Below, piece after piece: positions 1 to 7,284 of a stretch of DNA of 64,000 nucleotides. The notes beneath the pieces are model-generated. The model had not been told where the DNA came from and did no database searches. It saw only the letters and a list, made by a program, of their open reading frames with translations. Within the stretch, counting starts at the first letter, position 1, and each line of letters begins with the position of its first letter. Location of the stretch: assembly GCA_018711265.1 (NCBI GenBank), contig DVIM01000067.1:1-64000 (forward strand). Direction: 5' to 3'. This DNA comes from Spyradocola merdavium. Its GTDB lineage: Bacteria > Bacillota > Clostridia > Christensenellales > UBA1750. A program made the position numbers and the translations under genes.

Positions 1-35
1 ATCGGCAGCGCGCCCCCCGTTTGTCTTTGCGCCGC

Positions 36-590
36 TCAGCGGGGCAGGCGTCGCGCAAGCGCGGACGAGGCCACCGCCGCAAACAGCAGCTTTGCCGCGT
101 CAAAGGGCAGGTACATCAGGCAGAAGGTCCACACGACAAACCAGGGGCTGACCGCCTGGTTCAGCACCAGGGTCATCACAAAGTACCCGTAGACCGCGCC
201 GAACAGGTAGGTCACCGCGATGCCGGCAAGGCCCGACAGCACCGCGGCCGGGAAGGGCCGCACGCGCCCCCGCAGGCGGCGGAACAGCCACGACACCGCG
301 GGGCAGGCGGCGGCCATCCCCAGCACAAAGCCGAACGTCGGCGACACGAGGGAGGAGAGCCCGCCGGAAAACCCGGCATAGACCGGCGCGCCCACGAGGC
401 CCAGCAGAAGATAGGCCAGCATCGTCAGGAACCCGTCGCGCGCAGGCAGGAGAAACCCGGCCAGCAAAACGAAGAGAAGCTGCAGCGTAAAGGCGCCGTA
501 GGGCACGGGGATGGTGATCTGCGCGCCGATGGCGATCAGCGCGCAGAACAGGGCGCATAGAATCAAGCGTTTGGTTGAACCGTGTTTCAC
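36..590 (-). CDS. bioY: BioY biotin transporter (ECF S component)
   Basis: BioY is the membrane substrate-binding component that takes up biotin, alone or with a shared ECF energy module. The 184-residue protein is almost entirely hydrophobic, with about six membrane segments and a GFVLGM stretch in the middle that is typical of the family. The start is GTG at 590, chosen because AAAGGAGG lies about 9 bases upstream. No ECF ATPase genes are adjacent, so it would rely on a shared module encoded elsewhere. A SigA promoter and a BirA-type operator lie directly upstream, so repression by biotin-loaded BirA is expected. Confidence 0.93.
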   Translation of the reverse strand: MKHGSTKRLILCALFCALIAIGAQITIPVPYGAFTLQLLFVLLAGFLLPARDGFLTMLAYLLLGLVGAPVYAGFSGGLSSLVSPTFGFVLGMAAACPAVSWLFRRLRGRVRPFPAAVLSGLAGIAVTYLFGAVYGYFVMTLVLNQAVSPWFVVWTFCLMYLPFDAAKLLFAAVASSALARRLPR

Positions 591-610
591 GATGCGGATT
601 CCTCCTTTTA

Positions 611-642
611 TTGTAAACCGATTGGAGGTTTACGGTTTACAA
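611..642 (-). promoter_or_regulatory. BirA operator upstream of bioY
   Basis: A perfect inverted repeat TTGTAAACC - 14 bases - GGTTTACAA matches the known BirA biotin-repressor operator. It overlaps the last two bases of the -10 element of the bioY promoter and the expected transcription start, the right place for repression. birA itself is not in the window. Confidence 0.9.
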
Positions 643-669
643 TATAGGGGCAACGGAGCGCTTTGTCAA
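641..669 (-). promoter_or_regulatory. SigA promoter of bioY
   Basis: On the minus strand TTGACA (669-664) and TATATT (646-641) are separated by exactly 17 bases. The BirA operator begins at the -10 element. Confidence 0.85.
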
Positions 670-805
670 GGGGGAATCTTCGGGGCCGCCGGGCGAGCCG
701 GCGCGGGAAAAGGCAGCAGTTTCGGAAGATAATAGATGTAAGAAAATCTTTGAACAGAACGTGTCGATCATGAATGAAAAATAATCGTTAATCGTCCAAA
801 GGGTC

Positions 806-834
806 TTTACAAAATAGAACGTTGAGCGTATCAT
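806..834 (+). promoter_or_regulatory. Likely SigA promoter of the ATP synthase operon
   Basis: TTTACA (806-811) and TATCAT (829-834) with a 17-base spacer lie about 30 bases upstream of the first gene of the operon. The stretch from 670 to 805 shows no gene. Confidence 0.7.
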
Positions 835-866
835 GCTTGGAGAGACGCACAAGGGGAGGCGATGCG

Positions 867-1139
867 ATGGGGGCATTTGAATGGTTCCCGGACGCATTGG
901 GGCTGCTGTGGGGTCTGCTTGGCGGCGGTTTCAACTTCTTCATGACCCGCAGGATTCTCAAAAAGGGACTGGACAGCAAGCACGTCCTGCTCCTGGTCTT
1001 CTTAAAGCCCCTGACGCACCTAATCATTCTGGTCCTTGCCGCGCTGGTGTCGCTGTGGTTCATGGTGCTTGCGGCGGCGGGGGACCTGCTGATGCTGGGC
1101 GTCATGTTCCTAAAAAACTACTTGGACGGCAGGAGATGA
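867..1139 (+). CDS. atpI: AtpI-like ATP synthase assembly protein
   Basis: This 90-residue hydrophobic protein precedes atpB, the position of atpI (subunit I) in many bacteria. AtpI is thought to help c-ring assembly or Mg2+ supply and is not essential. Two or three hydrophobic segments are visible, the longest around residues 40-80. The start at 867 was chosen because AAGGGGAGG ends 7 bases upstream; the frame also opens further upstream without a ribosome site. Sequence similarity to AtpI is weak, so the call rests largely on size, hydrophobicity and position. Confidence 0.7.
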   Translation: MGAFEWFPDALGLLWGLLGGGFNFFMTRRILKKGLDSKHVLLLVFLKPLTHLIILVLAALVSLWFMVLAAAGDLLMLGVMFLKNYLDGRR

Positions 1140-1143
1140 TGAA

Positions 1144-1803
1144 ATGGAGCTGGAAATCACACCGGAAGCATTCTACATTGGCGACATCAATGTAGGGCAG
1201 TCGGTGGTGGTCGCCTGGGGCGTCATGGTCGTGCTCATCGCGCTGGCCATAGCGGTCAAGATCAAATCCAAGAACTTCACCGAAGTGCCCAAGGGACTGC
1301 AAAACCTGTTGGAGCTTGGAGTGGAAACCATCCAGAAGTACTCCAAGACGGAAGTCGGCAGCGTGTGGGAGGAGATCGCGCCCTACTGCGCGACGATCGG
1401 CCTGTACATCTTCGGGTGCTGCATGGTGGAGCTGATCGGCATCCGCGCGCCCACGACGGACCTTTCCATGACGCTGGCGCTGGGACTGGGCACCTTCTTC
1501 TGGATCAACTACATGGGCTTTCGCAAAAAGGGCTTCTTTGGCCGCATGAAGCACTACGTCAAGCCCATCCCGATCATCCCGATCCTCACCGACGTTGCGG
1601 TCCCGATCTCCATGGCGTGCCGACTCTACGGCAACATCCTCGCCGGCATGATCGTCATGGAGCTGATCTATGGCGCGCTGCAGTACTTCGCGATTGCGAT
1701 TCCGGCGGCGCTGTCCCTGTACTTTAACTTCTTCGATTCGGCCATTCAGGCCTACATCTTCATCACGCTTACGCTCTCCTACGTATCGGAAGCCATCGAA
1801 TAA
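1144..1803 (+). CDS. atpB: ATP synthase Fo subunit a
   Basis: Subunit a forms the ion half-channels next to the c ring. The 219-residue protein has the family layout of five or so membrane helices. Arg160 in the stretch MACRLYGNILAG is the essential arginine that releases the ion from the c-ring carboxylate. The length is slightly short for the family but complete. It starts 4 bases after atpI stops, and atpE follows after a 32-base gap with a good ribosome site (TTGGAGG). Confidence 0.97.
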   Translation: MELEITPEAFYIGDINVGQSVVVAWGVMVVLIALAIAVKIKSKNFTEVPKGLQNLLELGVETIQKYSKTEVGSVWEEIAPYCATIGLYIFGCCMVELIGIRAPTTDLSMTLALGLGTFFWINYMGFRKKGFFGRMKHYVKPIPIIPILTDVAVPISMACRLYGNILAGMIVMELIYGALQYFAIAIPAALSLYFNFFDSAIQAYIFITLTLSYVSEAIE

Positions 1804-1835
1804 GCGACAAACAAACACTTGGAGGTAGAAACAAT

Positions 1836-2060
1836 ATGGAAAACGGTCTGCTCGCCATCGGCGCTGGTCTCGCGGTTCTCACCGGCATGGGTGCCGGTAT
1901 CTCCATGGGCATTGCCACCGGCAAGTCCGTCGAAGCGGTCGCCCGCCAGCCGGAAGCGGCCGGCAACATCCGCTCGACGATGATGTTGGGCATGGTTCTG
2001 GCGGAGTCCACCGCCATCTACGGTTTCGTCGTGGCGCTGATCATCATCTTCCTGATGTAA
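1836..2060 (+). CDS. atpE: ATP synthase Fo subunit c
   Basis: Subunit c is the two-helix proteolipid of the rotor ring. The 74-residue protein has a glycine-rich first helix, the polar loop ARQPEA (36-41) and the ion-binding carboxylate Glu57 in the second helix. Around it are Ser58, Thr59 and Tyr62, which match residues of known Na+-binding c rings. The helix-1 position that carries a polar side chain in those rings (Gln32 of Ilyobacter) is Met24 here. Ion specificity therefore cannot be read safely from the sequence. Confidence 0.97.
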   Translation: MENGLLAIGAGLAVLTGMGAGISMGIATGKSVEAVARQPEAAGNIRSTMMLGMVLAESTAIYGFVVALIIIFLM

Positions 2061-2084
2061 CGGACCACAAGGAGAAACAGAGAC

Positions 2085-2576
2085 ATGGAAGGATTAAGCG
2101 CAATCATCAATCCGGTCAGTCTGTTGATGCACCTGGTCAACATCGTCATCCTCTACATCGTCTTCCGCCTCTTGCTGTACAAGCCTGTCGCCAAGTTCAT
2201 GAAGAGCCGGCAGGAGCGCTTTGCCAAGGAGCGCGAGGAGCTCGACGCCGAAAAGGCGGAGGCCGACGCCATCCGTGCGCAGGGCGACGAGATCCTGCAC
2301 AAGGCGCGCAGCGATGCCGAAACCCAGGTCGCACAGATCATGGCGCAGGCGGACAAGGACGCCAAGTCCATCCGCGAGGAGGCGCAGAAGCAGGCCGGCG
2401 TCATCATCGAGAACGCCAAGCAGGAGGCGCAGGAGGAAAAGCGCCGCCAGCTGGAGGCCATGCACGACCAGGTGATGGAGCTCTCCGTCGCCCTGGCCAG
2501 CCGCATCCTCGAGCGCGAAATCAAGCCCGAAGACCATCAGAAGCTGATGGAGGAATTCCTTTCCGAGGTGAAGTGA
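2085..2576 (+). CDS. atpF: ATP synthase Fo subunit b
   Basis: Subunit b is the peripheral stalk. One N-terminal membrane helix (about residues 8-32) is followed by a long charged alpha helix rich in E, K, Q and A, ending in the normal b C-terminus (VALASRILEREI, around residues 136-147). Length 163 is standard, so no delta sequence is fused to it. The next gene starts one base after its stop codon. Confidence 0.96.
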   Translation: MEGLSAIINPVSLLMHLVNIVILYIVFRLLLYKPVAKFMKSRQERFAKEREELDAEKAEADAIRAQGDEILHKARSDAETQVAQIMAQADKDAKSIREEAQKQAGVIIENAKQEAQEEKRRQLEAMHDQVMELSVALASRILEREIKPEDHQKLMEEFLSEVK

Positions 2577-2577
2577 T

Positions 2578-4431
2578 ATGCTAAAAGGCTTTTTGTACGC
2601 CCCCGTGAAGCTCACGCCGGAGCAGATTCACCACGTCGAGGAAAAGTTCTCCGAGAGCCTTCAGGATCAGGTGCAGCTCGTCCCCCAGACGGACAAGTCC
2701 CTCATCGGCGGCATCCGCGTGGAGATCGACGGCCGCGTCTACGACGGCACCATCAAAAAGAGGCTCACCATCAAGGACGACAGCGGAGACATCGACTTTG
2801 CCTCCGATGCGGACAACTTCGAGTGGCTGGAGGGGCTCAACACCGTCGCGACCGTCGAGGACGAGCGCGACGAGGCGGGGCAGATCATCCTGGACAGCGA
2901 CGGCAAGCCCAAGAAGAAGAGAAAGAGCAAGCTCTCCAGCGTCGACATGGAAGAGCTGGAAAAGCGCGTGCGCCGCATGAGCGGGTTCCGCACCCGCTCC
3001 GAGGTGCTGCCGGTGGGCTACGTGCTCTCCGTCGGCGACGGCATCGCGCACGTTTCGGGCCTGAACGGCTGCCGAAACAACGAACTGCTGCGCTTTGACG
3101 GGGACAAGTTCGGCATCGCCTTCAACCTCGAGCGCGACAACGTCGGCGTCATCCTGCTGGACAAGACCGACGACATCGAGGAGGGCAGCAAGGTCGAGGG
3201 CACGGGCCGCGTCGTCTCCGTGCCGGTGGGCGAGAGCCTGCTCGGCCGCGTGGTCGACCCCCTGGGCCGCCCCATCGACGGGCGCGAGCCCATCCGCGCC
3301 AAGGCGTTCCGCCCCATCGAGGCCGAGGCCCCGCCCATCATCGAGCGCGGCGCGGTCAAGACCCCGCTGCAGACGGGATACCTGGCCATCGACGCCATGG
3401 TCCCCATCGGCCGCGGCCAGCGCGAGCTCATCATCGGCGACAGGCAGACCGGCAAGACCGCCATCGCCGTGGACACGATCCTGAACCAGAAGAACACGGG
3501 CGTTTTGTGCATCTACGTGGCCATCGGCCAGAAGGCCTCGACCATCGCCTCGGTCCGCAAGACCCTGGAGGAGTACGGCGCCATGGAGTACACCACGATC
3601 GTGGCGGCCACGGCTTCGGACACGGCGCCCATGCAGTACATCGCCCCCTACGCCGGCTGCGCCATGGCCGAGGAGTTCATGTACAACGGCAAGGATGCGC
3701 TCATCATCTACGACGACTTGTCCAAGCACGCCGTCTCCTACCGCGCCATCTCCCTGCTGCTGCGCCGTCCCCCGGGACGCGAGGCCTACCCCGGCGACGT
3801 CTTCTACCTGCACTCCAGGCTCCTGGAGCGCGCGGCCAAGCTCTCCGACCGCCTGGGCGGCGGTTCGATGACGGCCCTGCCCATCATCGAGACCATGGCC
3901 GGCGACATCTCGGCCTACATCCCGACCAACGTCATCTCCATCACCGACGGCCAGATCTTCCTGGAGAGCGAGCTGTTCCACTCCGGCGTGCGGCCGGCCG
4001 TAAACGGCGGCCTGTCCGTCTCGCGCGTGGGCGGCAACGCCCAGACCAAGGCCATGCGCAAGGTCTCCGGCCAGCTGCGCCTGGACCTTGCCCAGTACAG
4101 AGAGCTGGCGGTCTTCGCGCAGTTCGGCTCGGATCTGGACACCGCGACGCGCGACCTGCTCGCCCAGGGCGAAAAGCTCACCGAGCTCCTCAAGCAGGAC
4201 CAGTACGCGCCCATGCCCATGCAGGAGCAGGTCGTGCTGCTCTACGTCATGACCCGCGGGCTCGTCACCCAGGTGCCGGCCAAGGAGATCGCGCAGTTCA
4301 AGGTGGACTTCATCGACTTTGTGCGCAAGCACTATCCGCAGATCCTGCTGCGCATCGAGCAGAGCCGCGAGGTCGACGAGGAGACGGAGCACAGCATCGT
4401 CAACGCGGCGCAGGAATACTTCAAGAGGTGA
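2578..4431 (+). CDS. atpA: Fused delta C-terminal domain / ATP synthase alpha subunit
   Basis: A single 617-codon frame joins two subunits. Residues about 10-62 look like the C-terminal domain of delta (OSCP): LTPEQ at the front and DKSLIGGIRVEIDGRVYDG at 39-57, the conserved iGG and DG signature. Residues 63-120 are an acidic then lysine-rich linker. From about residue 121 it is a complete alpha subunit of normal length, with Walker A GDRQTGKT (287-294) and the arginine-finger stretch SVSRVGG near residue 480. The N-terminal helical half of delta is absent and there is no separate atpH; atpF ends one base before this gene. Met124 (ATG 2947) could give a free alpha by internal initiation, but only a weak purine-rich stretch lies upstream. 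The frame is continuous, so this is not an annotation artefact. Confidence 0.93.
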   Translation: MLKGFLYAPVKLTPEQIHHVEEKFSESLQDQVQLVPQTDKSLIGGIRVEIDGRVYDGTIKKRLTIKDDSGDIDFASDADNFEWLEGLNTVATVEDERDEAGQIILDSDGKPKKKRKSKLSSVDMEELEKRVRRMSGFRTRSEVLPVGYVLSVGDGIAHVSGLNGCRNNELLRFDGDKFGIAFNLERDNVGVILLDKTDDIEEGSKVEGTGRVVSVPVGESLLGRVVDPLGRPIDGREPIRAKAFRPIEAEAPPIIERGAVKTPLQTGYLAIDAMVPIGRGQRELIIGDRQTGKTAIAVDTILNQKNTGVLCIYVAIGQKASTIASVRKTLEEYGAMEYTTIVAATASDTAPMQYIAPYAGCAMAEEFMYNGKDALIIYDDLSKHAVSYRAISLLLRRPPGREAYPGDVFYLHSRLLERAAKLSDRLGGGSMTALPIIETMAGDISAYIPTNVISITDGQIFLESELFHSGVRPAVNGGLSVSRVGGNAQTKAMRKVSGQLRLDLAQYRELAVFAQFGSDLDTATRDLLAQGEKLTELLKQDQYAPMPMQEQVVLLYVMTRGLVTQVPAKEIAQFKVDFIDFVRKHYPQILLRIEQSREVDEETEHSIVNAAQEYFKR

Positions 4432-4438
4432 GAAGAAC

Positions 4439-5314
4439 ATGGCGAGCATAGCCGATATCCGCCACCACATGCGCGTGGTCTCGCAGACGCTGCAGATCAC
4501 CAAGGCCATGCAGATGATCTCCACCTCCAAGATGAAAAAGGGTCTGGCGCGCTATGACGCCAACGCCATCTACCTCAAAGAAGTGCGCCAGACCATCAAG
4601 GACGTCCTGATGCACGCGGAGGGCCAGTCGCACCGCTACCTGCAGGCGCCGGAGGGAAACCGCGCCGCGCACATCATCATCGCGGCGGACAAGGGCCTTG
4701 CCGGCGGCTACAACAGCAACGTGATGAACCTGGCCGTGGAGCACATGAAGGGCTTTGAGGAGAGCAACATCTTCTGCATCGGCCAGATGGCCAGGGACTT
4801 CCTGGAGCGCCGCGGCTATACGATCGACATCGAGTTCACCCACGTCATCCAGGACCCGACCCTCTACCACGCGCACCAGATCGCAGAGACGGTGCTGGAG
4901 CTCTACAACAAGCGCATGCTGGACGAGGTCTACGTCGTCTACACGCGCCGCATCTCCACCATGGTGCAGCGGCCGGAGGTCGTCCGCCTGCTGCCCGTGC
5001 GCGTGGAGGACTTCGACGACGTGGAGGCCAAGGTCACCGGGGACGAGGAACACGACCAGATCATCTATGAGCCCTCCATCACGAACCTGATGGAGCTGCT
5101 CATTCCGCAGTACTTGATCGGCATAATCTACAGCGTGCTGGTGCAGTCCTTCGCAAGCGAGCAGTGCGCCCGCATGAACGCGATGGATTCGGCAACGCGC
5201 AACGCGAACGAAATGATCGACAAGCTCAGCCACGAGCTGAACCGCGCCCGCCAGAGCGCCATCACAAACGAGCTTGCCGAGATCATCTCGGGCGCGGACG
5301 CGCTGGAAGGGTAG
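4439..5314 (+). CDS. atpG: ATP synthase F1 subunit gamma
   Basis: Gamma is the central rotor shaft. The 291-residue protein begins with the usual N-terminal helix (MASIADIRHHMRVV) and ends with the C-terminal helix NEMIDKLSHELNRARQSAIT. The start at 4439 follows a GAGGTGAGAAG ribosome site that overlaps the end of the alpha gene; the frame is open further upstream, but that part is out-of-phase alpha sequence. Confidence 0.96.
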   Translation: MASIADIRHHMRVVSQTLQITKAMQMISTSKMKKGLARYDANAIYLKEVRQTIKDVLMHAEGQSHRYLQAPEGNRAAHIIIAADKGLAGGYNSNVMNLAVEHMKGFEESNIFCIGQMARDFLERRGYTIDIEFTHVIQDPTLYHAHQIAETVLELYNKRMLDEVYVVYTRRISTMVQRPEVVRLLPVRVEDFDDVEAKVTGDEEHDQIIYEPSITNLMELLIPQYLIGIIYSVLVQSFASEQCARMNAMDSATRNANEMIDKLSHELNRARQSAITNELAEIISGADALEG

Positions 5315-5320
5315 GGAGAT

Positions 5321-6724
5321 ATGGAAGAGAAGAGCCAGGGATTGGTCACGCAGGTCATCGGCGCGGTTGTGGACGTGCAGTTCCCCATCGACGAGATGCC
5401 GGCCATCCGGGACCTGCTGTATGTGACCGACGGCGCCTTTAAGACGCCGCTGGAAGTGGAAAAGCACATGGGCGGCGGCGTTGTGCGCTGCATCGCCCTG
5501 AAGGCCACAGAGGGCCTATACCGCGGCATGGCCGTGGAAAGCACCGGCGCGCCCATCACGGTCCCGGTCGGGGAAACCATGCTCGGCCGCGCCATCAACG
5601 TCATGGGCGAGCCCATCGACGGCCTGGGCGACATCGAGGTCAGGGACACCATGGCCATCCACCGCGAGCCGCCGGCCTTCGTCAACCAGAAGCCCGCAAA
5701 CGAGGTCTTTGAGACCGGCATCAAGGTCATCGACCTGCTCGCCCCCTATCCCAAGGGCGGCAAGATCGGCCTGTTCGGCGGCGCGGGCGTGGGCAAGACC
5801 GTCCTCATCATGGAGATGATCCGCAACATCGCCACCGAGCACGGCGGCTACTCCATCTTCACGGGCGTCGGCGAGCGCTCCCGCGAGGGCGCCGAGCTCC
5901 TGAGCGACATGAAGGAGAGCGGCGTCATCAACAAGACCGTCATGGCCTTTGGCCAGATGAACGAGCCGCCGGGAAGCCGCATGCGCGTCGCGCTCACGGG
6001 CCTTACGCAGGCCGAGTACTTCCGCGACCAGAAGCACACGGACGTGCTGCTGTTCATCGACAACATCTTCCGCTACGTGCAGGCGGGCTCGGAGGTCTCC
6101 GCGCTGCTGGGCCGCATGCCCTCGGCCGTCGGCTACCAGCCGACGCTGGCCGAGGAGGTCGGCGAGCTCCAGGAGCGCATCGCCTCCACCGACAAGGGGT
6201 CCATCACCTCCGTGCAGGCCATCTACGTGCCCGCGGACGACCTGACCGACCCCGCGCCGGCCACCACGTTTACGCACCTGGACGCCACCACCGTCCTCTC
6301 CCGCGCGGTCGCGGAGAACGGCATCTACCCGGCGGTCGACCCGCTCGCCTCGGGCAGCCGCATCCTCGACCCGCGCGTCGTGGGCGAGGAGCACTACCGC
6401 ATCGCGCGCCGCGTGCAGGAGGTGCTGCAGCGCTATAAGGAGCTCAGCGACATCATCGCGATCCTGGGCATGGACGAGCTCTCCGAGGAGGACCGCAAGA
6501 CGGTCCACCGCGCGCGCCGCATCCAGCGCTTCCTCTCGCAGCCCATGTTCGTTGCGGAGGTCTTCACCGGCAACCCCGGCAAGTACGTCCCCGTGGAAAA
6601 GACCATCGAGGGCTTCCGCGCCATCGTCGACGGCGAGGTGGACGACCTGCCCGAGGCCGCCTTCTTCATGGTGGGCGACATCGACGACGCCAAGGCCAAG
6701 GCCGAGGCCATGCGGAAGGGATAG
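5321..6724 (+). CDS. atpD: ATP synthase F1 subunit beta
   Basis: Beta carries the catalytic sites of F1. The 467-residue protein has Walker A GGAGVGKT near residues 152-159, the GERSREG loop carrying the catalytic glutamate, the DELSEED segment near residue 385 and the normal C-terminal helical domain. Its length is typical. It starts 6 bases after atpG, with a GGGAG ribosome site. Confidence 0.98.
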   Translation: MEEKSQGLVTQVIGAVVDVQFPIDEMPAIRDLLYVTDGAFKTPLEVEKHMGGGVVRCIALKATEGLYRGMAVESTGAPITVPVGETMLGRAINVMGEPIDGLGDIEVRDTMAIHREPPAFVNQKPANEVFETGIKVIDLLAPYPKGGKIGLFGGAGVGKTVLIMEMIRNIATEHGGYSIFTGVGERSREGAELLSDMKESGVINKTVMAFGQMNEPPGSRMRVALTGLTQAEYFRDQKHTDVLLFIDNIFRYVQAGSEVSALLGRMPSAVGYQPTLAEEVGELQERIASTDKGSITSVQAIYVPADDLTDPAPATTFTHLDATTVLSRAVAENGIYPAVDPLASGSRILDPRVVGEEHYRIARRVQEVLQRYKELSDIIAILGMDELSEEDRKTVHRARRIQRFLSQPMFVAEVFTGNPGKYVPVEKTIEGFRAIVDGEVDDLPEAAFFMVGDIDDAKAKAEAMRKG

Positions 6725-6730
6725 TGCGCC

Positions 6731-7147
6731 ATGGCAGAGTTTGAACTGGAAATCACCACCCCGGAGCGCCAGTTCCTCAAGGAGCCCGTGCAGATGGTCA
6801 TTCTGCCCGGCGAAAACGGGGAGCTGGGCGTGATGGCGGGCCACGCGCCGCTGGTGCTCGTGCTCAAGAGCGGCACCGTGCGCATCAAGCAGAACGACGA
6901 GTGGCGCGAGTGCGTCACCGCCGACGGCTACGCCATGGTCGACCGCAAGCGCGTCCTGCTGCTCTGCCAGATGGCCGAGTGGCCGGAGGAGATCGACGAG
7001 CGCCTCGCCCGCGAGGAGGAGGCGCGCGAGAAGGAGAAGCTCCGCCAGGCCCAGAGCCAGCGCGAGTTCCTCATCACCAAGGCGAACCTCGCCCACGCCA
7101 TGGCCAGGCTCCGCGCGGTATCCCGCCACAGCATCAACAACCAGTGA
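6731..7147 (+). CDS. atpC: ATP synthase F1 subunit epsilon
   Basis: Epsilon connects gamma to the c ring and can inhibit ATP hydrolysis. The 138-residue protein has the N-terminal beta sandwich (LEITTPERQF, then LPGENGELGVMAGHAPLV) and a C-terminal helical hairpin rich in E, R and K. It is the last gene of the operon and is followed by a strong terminator. Confidence 0.95.
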   Translation: MAEFELEITTPERQFLKEPVQMVILPGENGELGVMAGHAPLVLVLKSGTVRIKQNDEWRECVTADGYAMVDRKRVLLLCQMAEWPEEIDERLAREEEAREKEKLRQAQSQREFLITKANLAHAMARLRAVSRHSINNQ

Positions 7148-7160
7148 ACGCGCCAAAGAA

Positions 7161-7209
7161 GGGGAGCGGAAAACCAAAACCGGTTTTCCGCTCCCCTTTC
7201 CCGCTTTTT
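7161..7209 (+). terminator. Rho-independent terminator of the atp operon
   Basis: A perfect 15-bp stem (7161-7175 with 7182-7196), a 6-base loop and a T-rich tail ending in TTTTTT. It lies 13 bases after the atpC stop. Confidence 0.93.
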
Positions 7210-7217
7210 TCGCCGCC

Positions 7218-7246
7218 TTGACGAAAGCCGCCGGAGGGAATACAAT
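7218..7246 (+). promoter_or_regulatory. SigA promoter of the carboxylesterase gene
   Basis: TTGACG (7218-7223) and TACAAT (7241-7246), 17-base spacer. Transcription would start near 7253, which favours the ATG at 7285 over the one at 7255. Confidence 0.8.
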
Positions 7247-7284
7247 AAAAGGGCATGAAACCATTTGGAAGAGGGGTGCAGAAC

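Noticed and set aside
2947..4431. A separate atpA starting at ATG 2947
   Set aside because: No Shine-Dalgarno at proper distance, and the upstream frame is continuous and carries a conserved delta motif; kept only as a possible secondary start.
2581..4530. A 649-codon open frame antisense to the atpA fusion, and similar long antisense frames elsewhere (for example 12753-14882, 16445-18892, 23959-26331)
   Set aside because: They mirror G+C-rich codon bias of real genes, have low-complexity compositions and no ribosome sites or family motifs.
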